Positions 33,246-45,690 of a stretch of DNA of 64,000 nucleotides are shown here, piece by piece (the stretch's first letter is position 1; each line of letters begins with the position of its first letter). The position numbers and the translations under genes were made by a program. This DNA is from Triticum aestivum (Eukaryota > Streptophyta > Magnoliopsida > Poales > Poaceae): NCBI RefSeq assembly GCF_018294505.1, contig NC_057795.1, forward strand, positions 227,562,625 to 227,626,624. Reading direction: 5' to 3'. The notes under the pieces were generated by a model that was not told the origin of the DNA, did no database searches, and saw only the letters and a list, made by a program, of their open reading frames with translations.

Positions 33246-34409
33246 TACCCCTGATTTCTACCAATAGAAATCATTAGATGTTCACAACACTATGACCAGC
33301 CTGCTAAACAGGTTTCATTCATTACTAGTTTAAGCAAAGTGCTCATGTCATAGCCATAGAATACATCACGAGTGCTACATACACTGCATATAAAGAGACA
33401 ATCATCCTACACAACATAACGATCTTGCCCATTATCATCACAAGCTCTTTCATCTCCTCATTGTTGCCAAGGCCGTTCATCAATTGTTGCTTGGCCATGA
33501 CTAGATGTACTGCATCTTAAACCTTCTGCTCTACATCTTCCTCTTATGTCGTTCCTTCAGTTACTTGACCAACACCCCAACTTGCTGGTATAGGGATTCC
33601 TCAGCTGACCAAATAATCAGCGTAGTTCCATTTCCACATCAGCAACTTCCTAGAAATGCAAATCACATGAATCTTCCCTTTTTTGCATGAATCAAATCAA
33701 AAGATCATCAACAAAACTATTAAAAAATAAGCAACTGAAAGTGGCGAACAACTTAAACATATTACTACCCCATGATTCGGCCATTTGTAGAAGACTCGGC
33801 TAGGGTTGAGGATTATGGTTGAGACGCGATGGATGACTCTATGTGATTTGCAACAATGGAACCACACCAACGGCAGCGGGTTGCGATGAGCAACCGCATA
33901 CGGTGGGTGTGCCGGCAGGGGTGATGTGAGACCCACAAGTGGTGGTACGGGTGGCGACTTGGCACACATCTAGTTGTTGCCTCGATTGCCTGCTGAAGAG
34001 CAGGTGGATGAGCCAGCGGACATGGCTGTTGTGGCTGGAGCTTCTGATGCTAGGCAGGGTAACTAGAGAAGAAGAGAAGTGAACATTGGACATGTCAGTT
34101 TCATTACTTGCGGAGTAGCATAGCACTATATATAGTCTAGGTTTGGATTTGAACTAGCTACAGGAGCACGTCTCTCTTTTTTCTAAAACTCAACAATGTC
34201 TCTTTACTGGTACACTAGCTTCTTCTGTATGCCTTCTCAAGTCTTTGATTTTCGGGAATGTTATCTGGTGAACATTCCCTGGGAGGAGGACGACAAACGA
34301 ACGCATTTTCCTAGCAGTTTTAGTTGCGACGCAAGATCAAACAATGGTAGTTTCAGGAATGTTATCTGGCGAACAAGCCCAGTTTTTCTTTTCTTCCTAA
34401 AAAAACATG
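33246..34409. other. Unassigned region
   Basis: No supported gene. On the minus strand near 33340-33500 a short frame encodes a methionine-rich helix followed by a hydrophobic stretch (NNEEMKELVMIMGKIVML), without recognisable family or intact surroundings. It might be the remnant of a second CACTA gene in opposite orientation; this is a guess. Confidence 0.25.
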
Positions 34410-37016
34410 CTACGTGATGTCGGCTTAGTCAACAAACGATTGTGCCAATCTTTACCATTGGATTGACATTCAACGTCTGTCGTGTTTCTTCAGTCTTTTC
34501 TTCCTCTAGCTGCCAAAGCCAAGCCAGCGTCGGCAGGACCGCCTACTCCTGCCTCCCACGGCTGGCTGTGCTGCCGCGCACGCATCACGGCCACATCGCA
34601 CCCTAAAACTCTGGCGCATCTTCCCTGGCTCCTGTTCATTCCCGTGTGAGGCCTTACCATCGTCCTCTGCCTTGGTTCGCTCACTGCCGCGCCGCCCTCC
34701 GGTGTTGTCAACATGGTCAACAACCGAGAGGAATAAGGAGATGACTATACATGGTGAGGATGACAGTAGGGACCCACCAGGATCATGGCAGTACGCAAGC
34801 AAGTGCCTCCTTTATTACAAGAAAAAAAGGTTCCTCCTGATGGTTTCCTGACATCTGGGCCGCACGCCATTGTCAACGTAGTCAATAAGCGAGATAACTG
34901 CACAAGGAGCTGCTGACACCCGGGACCTAGCACCTCGCGTGGTATTTTTTTTGTTTTCGAGATGGAGTTGTGTGGGAGTCGTGGCCCGTCTAGCCCCAGA
35001 TTTTATTTCATATGTCTACCACATGACCAGCCCAGTTTTTTTCTTTCCAAAAATGGCTAGCCCAGCTATTTTGTTTTTTGCATACCCAGCGGAGGCCTAC
35101 TTGCTTTTCTACGCCCTGCTGGGCCGGAAATCTTTCAAGACAAGGAGGAATGCATTTGGCTTGCCTAGAAAACGGGCAATAAGTAGTAAGAAATGGGTCG
35201 TAAATTCAAAAAAATACAACAAACATGCAATTAGTTCCAAATTACTTTTTTCTTCAGATTTTGATATTTTAAATTTCATTGTTTTGTGCGGGTAAAATTT
35301 CATTGGATTTTAAATTAAGGTATGTTTAGTTTTGAAATTAATCTGAATCTGGCTAGAAATTTCGGGTTGTATGTTGTTTCTGACAGATTTGGAGGCTGAC
35401 TTGTGTGTCTACTATGTTGATATGTACGCAATGCTTTGTCAACTTAGTCCACAAAACGACTCTAGCAGGAGTGACCATCGGATGTTAATCCAACGGCCAT
35501 GTTTCTTCATCAATATCTGATCTTCTTTCTCTAGCCACGCAAACCAGAGCCAGCGGGACCGCCTACTCCCGCCTCCCATGGTTGGCTATGTTGTCGCGCA
35601 GGCCTCACCGCCACACCCTACTCCCATCATTGGCCAAACCATTCCTCTACTTACCCACACCTCCTGTTATTTTTTGGCGACGACAGCCGAACCAGTAAAC
35701 CCTCGTACTCCCCACTATCGGTGTACAAAAGTGTGGGTACTTCCGTACCCCTTACTTGTGCACGGATGATCGCAACCACACCTACAGCAGGGCTTGGCAA
35801 AGCAGAGGAGGACGGCAGGTGGCAAGGCAAGAACGAGGAATATCAAAACAGACGTCAAGGTGACAAGCAGCAAAAGGCTGGCAGGGCCACGCCCGGCAAC
35901 AAGCCTTGCTGAGGCGACCTGAGAGGCCCTCGGCAACCTCCTTGTCGGGGCAGCTTGCGAAGAGACTAGTAGGGCCACCACCCTTGGGGTTGAGAGCTCT
36001 GACACCATCGACAACGTTAAGACCAAAATTTGGAGAGCACATGCCTGGTAGCATGTTGATCCTCATGAAGATTGGCAACCCATGAATCCACATGGGATCA
36101 GAAGACGAACACCCCCGACAAAAACCTTGTCGAGAACGACTCCAAGGCCTCCGGTAAGCCTTGCTGGGGACGGTCGCTGGGCCGCGGCCAGACCCGCGCC
36201 CGGCAAGGTTTCGCCACTTCACCACCACTCCCGTGCGGCGATACGCATGCCATCTAAGCAGGCACCTGCGTGGCAGCATGCAAGTCTTTGTGGAAGCCTA
36301 CCATTTCGCTAACACAGCAGCTGGCCAGCATGGCGCTGCATGCCTCATCGTCCCGTACGCGTGGCAAGGCGAGGAGGAGCGGCGAAGGATGTGATTTCCT
36401 CTATTGTCATCCCCAATAAAGCGAGAGGACACGTAGGCAATGCATTAAATGCGCTTGTCCTACGCTGATCGAGTGATAAGCTCATACCGCTGTAGCTTAC
36501 CACCTCATGTGTGCCACTGTGGCAACCCCTTTGTGTATAAAAGAAGGCCCAAGGCGCACAGAGAGAGGATTGGGACTTTTGGACAAAGCACACACCGTAG
36601 CTAGTTCAAAAGCTCAAGATCACACATATAACCAGATAAAGCAGGACTAGGGTATTACACATCTTCGCGGCCCGAACCTGGATAAAAATCCTCTGTGCGC
36701 TATGGCTCGACCTGCTTTTCGTGCAACTAAACCCCCGCCGAACATAGAAGGGATCCTTGTGACCCCATAGGTGATCGGTTTCCCCGACACCCACCATGTG
36801 GGCAACCACTGCCGAGTCTTACTCGACTCTGGGTCGTTCCTTCCTAGGCCCCGCCATCATCCATCGTGTTGGTGCTCTTGATGCTGTGTGGTCAACATAG
36901 TCAACAAACAACAGCCATCGGAAGAGGAATGTATGTGGAGCGGCTGACAGTAGGGGCCAACATGGTCCATGGATGCACACAAGCAAGTGCCTCCTTATTA
37001 CACACAAAAAATGATT
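34410..37016. repeat. Long direct repeats, second copy split by a solo LTR
   Basis: Unit 1 is about 34410-34830. Unit 2 is about 35425-35715 plus 36790-37016. Both contain, in the same order, a GTCAAC..AGTC(A/C)AC motif, GGACCGCCTACTCC(T/C)GCCTCCCA, a second GTCAACAT(A/G)GTCAAC, GACAGTAGGG and CAAGCAAGTGCCTCCTT. Partial extra copies lie near 34870 and 37050-37100. No coding frame. The arrangement fits subterminal repeats of a DNA transposon or an old tandem duplication. Confidence 0.7.
35716..36789 (+). mobile_element. 1074-bp solo LTR
   Basis: It ends ...CCCCGACA and begins TATCGGTGTAC, so the first dinucleotide is TA where TG is expected. The perfect TSD is CCCAC (35711-35715 and 36790-36794). 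A TGTATAAAAG TATA box lies near 36533, and the 3' part has GGGTATTACAC and CCCGAACCTGG. No primer site or internal genes follow. The LTR fragment at 1-562 appears to be a relative in the opposite orientation. Confidence 0.88.
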
Positions 37017-37396
37017 CCTCCCACCAATAGGAGGGAACTACCAGCTACATCTTCGCACATAAGGAAGTGCCTCCTTATTACGCGGTAAAAAGTTTCCTCC
37101 CCTGGCAGCTGAGACCCACTAGCTACATCTGTCGGTGTTTTGGATATGGGGGTATCCAGACTTGCCTGCCTGCAGCCCACCGCATAGCTCCTTTGACGGC
37201 CTGGTACGGCTGAGCTTCAACATCAACGACTCAAGACCCTCGCGAGGGGCCAAGCCTCGTGAGGCGGACGACACTAAGACCCCCGAGGGGACCGGCCTCG
37301 TCAGGCTAGCTCTCGAGGGGTGGAGAGTTCTATGCAAGGTGCACCTCACGAGGCTCAGCTGACGTGAGCCATGATGACCAAGGCCAGGCGGGCGCT

Positions 37397-37991
37397 ATTG
37401 TGGTACTAAGTCTGACAGTAAGTATAGGGGGTACGTATATGGAGGCAAGGTCCTAGCTATGGCGAGATTGTACGCAAGTGTTTACGAGTTCAGGCCCCTC
37501 TCGGAAGAGGTAAAAGCCCTACGTCTCGGTGCCCGGAGGCGGTCGACTGGATTATATGAGTGTGTGTTACAGGGGGTGTGAACCCTTGTGCCAAAGGAGG
37601 AGGGTGGCTTATATAGAGTTCTCCAGGACCCCAGCCATCCCCGTTACAGAGGGTTCAATGTACATAAAGAGGGGACGTTACTGGTAATGTCAACCTTAAG
37701 TGCCTTAAATGACCTTAAAGACTACGGAGTGAATACTTGCCCGTTGCTGTTCTGAGCGACTCCTGGTCTTCTGTAGGTCGAGTGGTTTCTTGTATGGTCG
37801 AGTGATTGACTGGTCGTGTGACTTTGGGAAGGAGGGGTAGCTGAGTGGTTGATTGGCCGAGTGGATCGCACTCGACGCCTTTATTGGGTACTCCCTGTTG
37901 TCTCTTGAGCTTCTTTGCTTCTAGGGTAGTGACCTTGGGTAGGGCGTATAGGTCAGGCCTATGACCCTACCCTAGGTCTGTATCATCATCA
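37397..37991 (-). mobile_element. 595-bp solo LTR in the LTR of element A
   Basis: The perfect TSD is GGCGC (37392-37396 and 37992-37996). On the minus strand it starts TGATGATGATACAGACC and ends ACCACAATA, with the final CA changed to TA. It contains a GAGGTAAAAGCCCTACG motif of the LTR leader type. No internal genes. Confidence 0.75.
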
Positions 37992-38283
37992 GGCGCCAGC
38001 GGGCGCAAAGCGCCAGTTTCCTCTTTGGTGCAAGGGAGGCAAGCCGCAGGCGCGGAGTCCCGAGGATTCAACCAAAGGTTTCCACTCTGGTGCAACAAGA
38101 CCAAGACTGCCAGGACGACAGGACGGAGGTCATAACCGAGCCCACTGCAGCGTCACGACTAGAGGCTTTCCGCAGGTGAAGACCACTTTAGTCAGGATAA
38201 GATGTACTACTTGTCCTCTTTCAAATTTGGCCATTGTGGGATCCCTTCCCGCCAACATTTGGGAATAGGACCAAGGCCACTAT

Positions 38284-39200
38284 TGTCGGATATCGTGTTC
38301 CGGCAAAACCCTTAAGGTTTGAACTCTGGAGTGCGTGTGAAGATCTTCCCCCTACCGATCCACGTCCCAACACCTCGCTATGAATCTAAGCTACACGATG
38401 AGCAACACAAGGGACACTAGGTTTATACTGGTTCGGGCCATCGTTGTGGTGTAATACCCTAATCCAGTGTGTGGTGTGGTGGATTGCCTCAGGGGCTGAT
38501 GATGAACAGTACAGAGGAAGAACAGCCTCGCGAGAGGTGTTCTTGGGCTGGTGCAGTGAACTACTTGGGTGAGTTCGATCGCCTGTGGATCTGATGAGAA
38601 CTCTACGAGATCCCCCCCCCCCCGGCCTACTGTGGTGGCTATCCCTATATATAGAGGCCCTAGTCTTCTTCCCCAAATATTGAGCAGGAAGGGCGCCAAC
38701 AACGACCATTTTGAAGGGGAATATCTAGTACAAGTTATCCTGACTAAAGTTGGTCTTTGGTTGCCAAAGGCACTGGCGATGACGCTGTCTTGGGCTCCAC
38801 AGTGACCCCCGTCCTGCCACTCTGCTGGTCTTGGTCTCGTTGCACCGAAATGGTAACCTTTGCTTGATGCCTCGGTACTCCACGCCCGCGCTTTCCCCCT
38901 TTGCACCAAAGAGGAAACAAGGATACTGCATAGGCCGGCACCCGCTGGTCTCGATCGTCACGGCTTGCGTCACGAGCACCTCGCGAGGTACCCCTGCCTT
39001 GATCTCTCCGCCTCCTCGCGAGCCTTCCTGGTGAGGCCGTCCCTGAGGAAGCCTTGCGTCGTCTACCCCGTGAGACTTGGCCCCTCGCGAGGGTCTTGAG
39101 CTTGAGTTGATGAAGATGGGCCGAACTGGGACACCCCTTGAGCCATGCCGCAGGCTGCAGGCAAGAAAGTCCAGGGACCCCCGTTCCTAGAACGCCGACA
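38284..39200 (-). repeat. 3' LTR of element B
   Basis: Pairs with 60304-61233. It has a TATATATA box near 38646-38653 and a poly-C run near 38612. On the minus strand GGGCCCGGGGGCTAC, the polypurine tract, lies just before it (39201-39215). Confidence 0.88.
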
Positions 39201-39499
39201 GTAGCCCCCGGGCCCAAGGCGCTCTTGGACTTGGCTTAGCAGCGAAGCGAAAGGGCAAGTGCAGAGCGCCGCGGGCCCCAACAGCCTGCGGCCTTGGTCG
39301 CCGTGTGGCGATTGACTGGATGTGGGCCTCTCCGCTTCCCCATGCTGCCTCGGCAACTGCCCATCTGACAAAAAGGCTGGCTTGGATTAGGCTTACCTTC
39401 ATTGCTCCCATTCTCCTTTCTCCAGATCCCCTTTCTTGCTCTTGCCCTCCTGCTTCCGAAATCTCCAGATCCACCTCTTCCCTTCTCCTCCAGCGAGCA

Positions 39500-40100
39500 A
39501 TGGCACCCCGCAAGACCGCGGCCAAGGCTCCAACGGCCTGGTACTCGCCGGCTCTGGATCCCCCCAACATGACGGAGAAGAATCTCGCCCTCACGCACCT
39601 GATGATGGCGGTGCAAGGCAGCGAGATGGGGGAGACTATGCTCCGACCCGGCTCCACCCTGCCGAAGGACAAGGGGAGCACCTTCTATCCCTTCTTCATG
39701 AGCGCCTTCATCGCTGGCCTAGTGCCTCCTTTCTCCGAGTTCTTCTATGATGTCCTCCTCCATTATAAGTTGCAGGCCCTGCATCTCCATCCCAACTCTG
39801 TTCTTCTCCTGTTGATTTTCGCCTACTACTGCGAGGTGCATGTCGGGGTGATGCCTTCCGTGGCCTGGCTGCGTCATTTCTTCTTCCTCTGAGTCACCAG
39901 CACGCAAGCCTCTGCGTGCGCTGGCTTTGTTGCGTACTCCAAAGCCAATGCGATCTCGAAGGCCAGGAAGAGAGCTGATGGCTTCCGGAGAAAGTGGGTC
40001 ATGCTGGATGCTGGATGCATCAACTCTCGACTGACGCTGCCCACGGGGCAGCCCCAGGCCAACGAGGCGTGGTCCCGTGCGAAGCTTGACGACCGACGGG
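39500..40100 (+). pseudogene. Antisense ORF of element B, first part
   Basis: Begins ATG at 39500 (MAPRKTAAKAPTAWYSP) about 300 bp inside the 3' LTR, on the strand opposite to gag-pol. It has the same general layout as the other antisense genes here: a conserved N-terminal domain with FYPFFMSAFIAGLVPPFSEFF near 39690 and LLLLIFAYYCEVHVGV near 39810. A TGA at 39890-39892, most simply a former CGA codon, interrupts it. The frame continues (VTSTQASACAGFVAYSKANA) until element C cuts it at 40100. It resumes at 53654 in the same frame once C and its TSD are removed. Confidence 0.75.
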
Positions 40101-40630
40101 TGTTGGGGATATAACTACTGAGTATAAACCGCCCAGGAAGGGCCGGGTTATACTCATCCGTATTGAATCCCATGAAGACAAGATATATGATGCTTTACTA
40201 CAGAAGATTTAGAGGCCCAGAGCCCAAGGGCGGATTAGGGCCCGTAGATATAAGCCGCCATGAGATATGTAACTTGTGTTGTAAGATAGGGAAATGTAGA
40301 AACCGAGCCGGACACGTGTATGAGCCGGCCTCGGTATTCTGTAAACCACTGGGCGTCAACCTGTGTATATAAAGGGACGACTCGGCGGCGGTTCAGGGAA
40401 AAGAATCAACATCTCGAGAGATAGGAAAAGCGAATTCGCTCCCTGCTCATCGAGACCCCATCAATTCCACCACAACTGGATCGTAAGCTTTTACCTTCAC
40501 TGCAAGGGGCCGAACCAGTATAAACTCCCTGTGTCCTTTGTCCGGTTTAACCCCTTTAAGCTAATCTCGTTGCAATGGTTGCACGACTAAGTCCTCTCAC
40601 TAGGACATATGATGTGTTAATTCCACGACA
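40101..40630 (+). repeat. 5' LTR of element C
   Basis: 530 bp with a TATATAAAG box at about 40366-40374. Partner of 53119-53648. Confidence 0.92.
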
Positions 40631-40631
40631 G

Positions 40632-40650
40632 TTGGCGCCCACCGTGGGGC
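40632..40650 (+). other. Primer-binding site of element C
   Basis: TTGGCGCCCACCGTGGGGC follows the 5' LTR end by one base. This is the typical position and sequence style for Tat-lineage elements; the tRNA was not assigned. Confidence 0.7.
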
Positions 40651-40718
40651 TATTGCATGATGGTTTCAAGTTCTTGAAGGGCAACTTTGAAGGACTCAAG
40701 GGATACGCGGTTGGCCAG

Positions 40719-42970
40719 ATGACCAAGAGTCGTCGCGTCAAACTCTACATTGATGACGTAGGTTGGGGCCCCGAGGCCGGCTCAATCGAGTACGGGTACC
40801 GGGTCCCCTTTGGAGGAATTCACGTCTTCATCGGCAAGATTGGCGAACCAGGCCCTGAGCCGAACATCTGCACCGACCTCGTCGAGACGGCTCAGCATGT
40901 GAGCCCTGCCCGGGTTCAGCCTGCCATGAAGCATGCGTCCGTGGGATTCATCCATGGTGCGGAATCTGAACCGGTGTCCGATGGTGAGATAGTCGTTTAC
41001 CCAGATGGCGAATCATCCACCGGCGAGACCGAGTCACTGTACCAGCTACAAGATGGTCAGTTCGGGGGCTGTTCTGATGGCGACAGTATTTCGAACCCCC
41101 TTGAACCGCTTGCGATCTTCATGGCCGGTACACATCCCGCATTGCAATCTTCAACTGCAGCAGCGATGACTTCCGGATCGGCAGCAGGGGCAGGAGGCCC
41201 CGCGCACCGCCCGGCTCAAGTTCTGTCCGGTTTATTGGACGCTTGGACGACATTGTTAACCATAGCAGTTACCTCGGAGACTCAAGATCGGCATAATGCG
41301 GAGGTCACAAAGCTACGGGATCAGATAACTCAGGCCAAGGAGGACTTGGCGGCTGAGGAAACCAGGATGGCTGATGAGTAGGCCGCTTTAGATGCCCAGT
41401 CACAGCAGATTCAAGCAGAGAATTACTGACTCATGCTGGATCAGAACGCTTCGAATGACGTGTTGAGGAGGAGCCACCGATCTCGTCTGCCGCCGGTTTA
41501 TGAAGCAATGAATCTCTTCAACACGCCAGGAGCAGGACCCAATAATCTGGCAGCGGTAAACCGGACAGAAGCACCTGGGACAGGAGCGCCGGATCAACCA
41601 CGGGTGACGGACCCGCCTCGACGAACAGATAACCCGCCGCAGTACATGCCGACCCCGCCGGGTCACTTCTCCACCCCTTTGGATAATATGATTGCTGCGG
41701 CATCCCGATTGGCAGCTATTCCAATGGAGGGCGAGTCTCCAGTGGCAGTTGAGACATGGCATGCTAGGGATCTCCTTCAAACCGCTATGGTACAGTAGCA
41801 AGTTATTCATATAGCCGAGATAGAATCCATTCAACCCCTCGCCCGAGCAGGAGTTACAACAGGCACATTGATGAACCGGCTGTGTCAAGTAGTGAGTGGA
41901 ACCATGACACCCCTCGAGGGCCTAATCCGGCACACGGTGGTGCAATTGCTCAGGACGTGGTAGATAATGGTAGAGCGCGTCGGGAGGCAGAGTTTGCGGC
42001 GTAGTTGGCTGCACAGTATGCGAATCATCAGCCTACTCCGGTTCGACCGACGACGCCAGTAGAACGAGGACTTGCTTTCAGCTCTTGGGGGTGCCGTGTC
42101 TCACTCCGGCTCTACATGATGTGCGGTTACCCAAGGATTTCAAGGGCCCGCGTAAGGTGCCTAATTACACCGCCGATTTACCCCCCCCCCCCCGAGTAAT
42201 GGGTTGAGAGTTATGAGATGGCAATGGAGATGCTGGATGTGGATGAAGCGGCATGTGCGAAGTATTTCACCATGATGTTGGATGGAACGGCTCGCACTTG
42301 GTTAAAGAGTCTGCCGGTTAATTCCGTCAGTTCATGGGCCGAGTTGAAGGCCCTGTTTATAGCTAACTTCAAGGACACGTGCAAGAAACCCATGTCAATT
42401 GTGGATCTGGCCGCTTGTGTCCAAGGAGAAGGCGAATCAGCAACTCATTGGGTGCGCCGGGTTTCAGAAATCTTACATTCGTCGGACTGCATCAATGCTG
42501 ATTCGGCGATCATAACATTAGAGGGCAATTTCTGATTTAAGCCACTGAAGTTGAAGTTGGGACGGCTCAAGCGTCACTGCAATGACATGGGAACACTTAT
42601 GGAAGCTTTGGTAAAGTATGCCGATTCTGATAGTACCAAGGATCCCGAGTCTGACAACGAGAAGCCGGAGAAGGGAAAGAAGAATATCGGTGCAAAAGGA
42701 CAGCAACATAACTAGGCGAGCCATGGGAATAACGGTAAGCGCAAAGCGGACAATAATTTCGATTTTGTGGCTAACACCAACATACAGGGTAATAATCAGC
42801 GCCGTAAGGGTAAACCGCCCCCACGGAGTGGAGGATCAGGTATGAATCCGGAGCGCCTGTTGAACCAGCCCTGCCCAAAGCACGGGATGCAAGAGAAGCC
42901 ACCTATGGAAGGATTGCTTTATTATGCGAGATTTCAAAAATTCAGATCTCTTCCGATATGATCATTGACC
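40719..42970 (+). pseudogene. gag: gag of element C
   Basis: A frame opens upstream inside the LTR, so the first plausible Met within the internal region is at 40719 (MTKSRRVKLYIDDVG). The N-terminal part (to 41381) has a coiled-coil (LRDQITQAKEDLAAEE). A stop at 41379-41381 and later frameshifts follow. The capsid core is at 42218-42535: YFTMMLDGTARTWLKSLP and IANFKDTCKKPMSIVDL. A further stop after LEGNF at 42535 and a basic, Gly/Gln-rich tail (42600-43150) complete it. A CX2H-type nucleocapsid motif is not clear. A poly-C run at about 42181 may be a sequencing or slippage site. Confidence 0.8.
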
Positions 42971-43236
42971 ATCTGGCGGGTCAGGGCCCGGGTTTCACGG
43001 GCCGGGTTATGGTGGAGGTAACTCCGGTTCAGGTTTTCAAGGTAACCAAGGTGGACAGGGCAATCAAGGCAATCAGGGCAACCAAGGTGGTTATAATCAA
43101 CAGGGGAATCAACAACAGCAGCAGTCGGGTTATCAGAGTAACCCGAAGCAGTTAAATGGTGGACAGTATCATGTCTTCACTACTAGTCTGTGCAAGCGCG
43201 ATCAGAAGCTTCATAAGAGGGCAGTAAACTCCGTTG

Positions 43237-45690
43237 AACTGGCAGTGCCTCGTTATTTGTGCTGGTCTGAACAGCCTATTGTGTGGAGTTGAGAAGATCA
43301 TCCGCACCGGGTTGATAATCCGGGACATCTGGTGTTGGTGGTCGCACCGCAGGTTGGAGGTTATAAGTTCACCAAGGTGCTCATGGATGGAGGGAGTAAT
43401 ATCAACATCTTGTATTATGAAACCTTCCGGCGTATGTTGTTAACGGATAAGAATCTTAAACCGTCGAACACCGTTTTTCATGGTGTGGTGCCTGGTAAAT
43501 CGGCTTACCCGGTAGGTAAGATAGCTCTGGAGGTGGTTTTTGGAGATGATCATGATTCAAGGTCAGAGACATTGACCTTTGAAGTGGTAAAAATCAGAAG
43601 TCCGTACCATGCCCTGTTTGGACGGCCGGTCTATGCTAAGTTCATGGCTAGGCCGTGTTATGTTTATCTGCAGCTCAAGATGCCGGGTCATAAGGGGACC
43701 ATCACGGTTCATGGCAGCCGCAAGATTGCTTTGGAGCGCAAGGAAGGTGATGCGCCTTATGCTGAGTCGGTTTGTGCAACAGAGGAGTTAAAATTCTATA
43801 AAGACAATGTTGATCCGGCGGATATGACTTCTCTGAAGAAACCCACTACAGAGGATGATCCAGCTTTGAAGTTTAAATCGGCTGATGAGACTAAGTTGGT
43901 TGATTTTGTTCCTGGCGATTCATCCAAGCAGTTTAGCACGCGTTAACTTGGATCCAAAATAGGAAAGTGCGCTCATCGAGTTCATCCATGAGAACCGGGA
44001 CATCTTTGCATGCAAACCTTCTAACATGCCAGGTGTACCGAGGGAACTCACTGAGCACACTCTTAATATTGATCCCAAGTTTAAACCGGTCAAGTAGTTT
44101 CTTTGCCGCTTTAATGAAGAGAGACACAAGGCCATTGGTGAGGAGGTAGCCCGGCTCTTGGCAGCAGGGTTTATTGTGGAGGTCTTTCACGCTGAGTGGT
44201 TGGCTAACCCGGTGCTGGTACTCAAGAAGAATGGCACTTGGCGTATGTGCATGGACTACACAGATTTGAACAAGGCTTGCCCAGCTGATCCCTTTGCCCT
44301 CCCTCGTATTGATCAAATCATTGATGCTACGGCGGGTTGTGAGCATTTGAGTTTTCTGGATGCTTATTCGGGTTATCATCAGATCAAAATGGCAGTTAAG
44401 GACCAGGAGAAGACGGCTTTTATAACTCCCTTTGGAGCCTTCTGCTATGTATCTATGCCTTTTGGGCTCAAGAGTGCCCAGGCAACTTATCAGTGGTGTG
44501 TCTGCAGAATTGCCTTCATAATTAGACTGGGCGCAATGTTCATGCTTATGTGGATGATATCATGGTGAAGTCGAGGAAAGCAGAAACACTAATAGCTGAT
44601 TTGCAGGAAACTTTTGATAATTTGAGGGTTTATAAGATGATGCTTAATCCGACTAAGTGTGTTTTTGGTGTACCAGCAGGCAAGCTCCTGGGTTTTCTGG
44701 TATCTAATAGGGGCATTGAAGCTAATCCGGAAAAGATCAAGGCTATTACATCCCTGGCTAAACCGGCGTGTACCAATGACGTTCAACGACTGGCGGGTCG
44801 TATTGCAGCGCTAAGCCGGTTTATCAGCCGGTTGGGGGAAAAGGCGATCCCTCTATATCAGATGATGAAGAAGACAAACAACTTTGTCTAGAGTAATGTT
44901 GCTAATGCGGCGTTTGAGGATCTGAAGAAGCAGTTAGCCGAACTGTCTGTTCTTGCTTCCCCCATTGATAAGGAACCATTGCTGTTATACGTGGCTGCTA
45001 ACGCCCGGGCTGTCAGCATGGACATTGTGGTGGAGCGCAAAGAGACAGGTAAGGAGTATCCGGTTCAGCGGCCGGTTTATTATATCAGTGAGGTACTTAT
45101 CAAGTCCAAACAGAGATATCCGCATTGGCAGAAGCTGGTGTATGGAGTGTTTATGGCGAACCGGAAGCTTAAGCAATACTTTCAGGGCCATCCCATTATG
45201 GTGGTTAGTTCTGCTCCATTGGGAGATATCATTCAGAATAGAGAGGCAACTGGCCGGGTTTCTAAGTGGGCTATTGAGCTTGGACCTCACGGGTTAAAAT
45301 ATATGCCTCGCATGGCTATCAAGTCCCAAGCGCTTGTGGATTTCATCAACGACTGGACATAGTTGCAGGCACCGGAGGATAAGCCGGATAACACGTACTG
45401 GACTATTCACTTCGATGGGTCCAGACAATTGGAGGGCTCGGGGGCTGGAGTGGTTCTTACTTCCCCTAGAGGTGACAAGTTTTGTTATGTTCTTTGTTTA
45501 ATGTTTCCCTGTACTAACAATGCAGCTGAGTACAAGGCCTTACTCCACGGTCTTCGGATGGCCAAGGAGATGAACTTAATCTAGGTACGTTGCTTCGGTG
45601 ACTCCGATTTAGTGGCTCAGCAAGTGTCTGGTACTTAGGATTCTAAGGATCCACTCATGGCGGCTTATCGGCGTGAGGTGGATATCATTG
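43237..45690 (+). pseudogene. pol: Protease, reverse transcriptase and double RNase H of element C
   Basis: Protease: KVLMDGGSNINILYYETF near 43375 and SPYHALFGRPVYAKFMA near 43600. RT: LVLKKNGTWRMCMDYTDLNK near 44215, FLDAYSGYHQIKMA near 44355, MPFGLKSAQATYQW near 44457, then a frameshift before the catalytic YVDD at 44547-44558, which is intact. First RNase H: LLLYVAANARAVSMDIVV near 44980 and PVYYISEVLIKSKQRYPHWQKL. A second, archaeal-type RNase H follows near 45390-45650 (IHFDGSRQLEGSGAGVVL, NAAEYKALLHGL, GDSDLV); this duplication is typical of the Tat lineage. Stops near 43944, 44097, 44889, 45360, 45582 and 45636 inactivate it. Confidence 0.9.

Noticed and set aside
37397..37991. TG at 37414 as the border of the small solo LTR
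   Set aside because: No TSD fits that border; 37397-37991 gives a perfect GGCGC duplication.
40575..40718. Gag start of element C at 40575
   Set aside because: It lies inside the 5' LTR and reads through the primer site; the first internal Met is at 40719.
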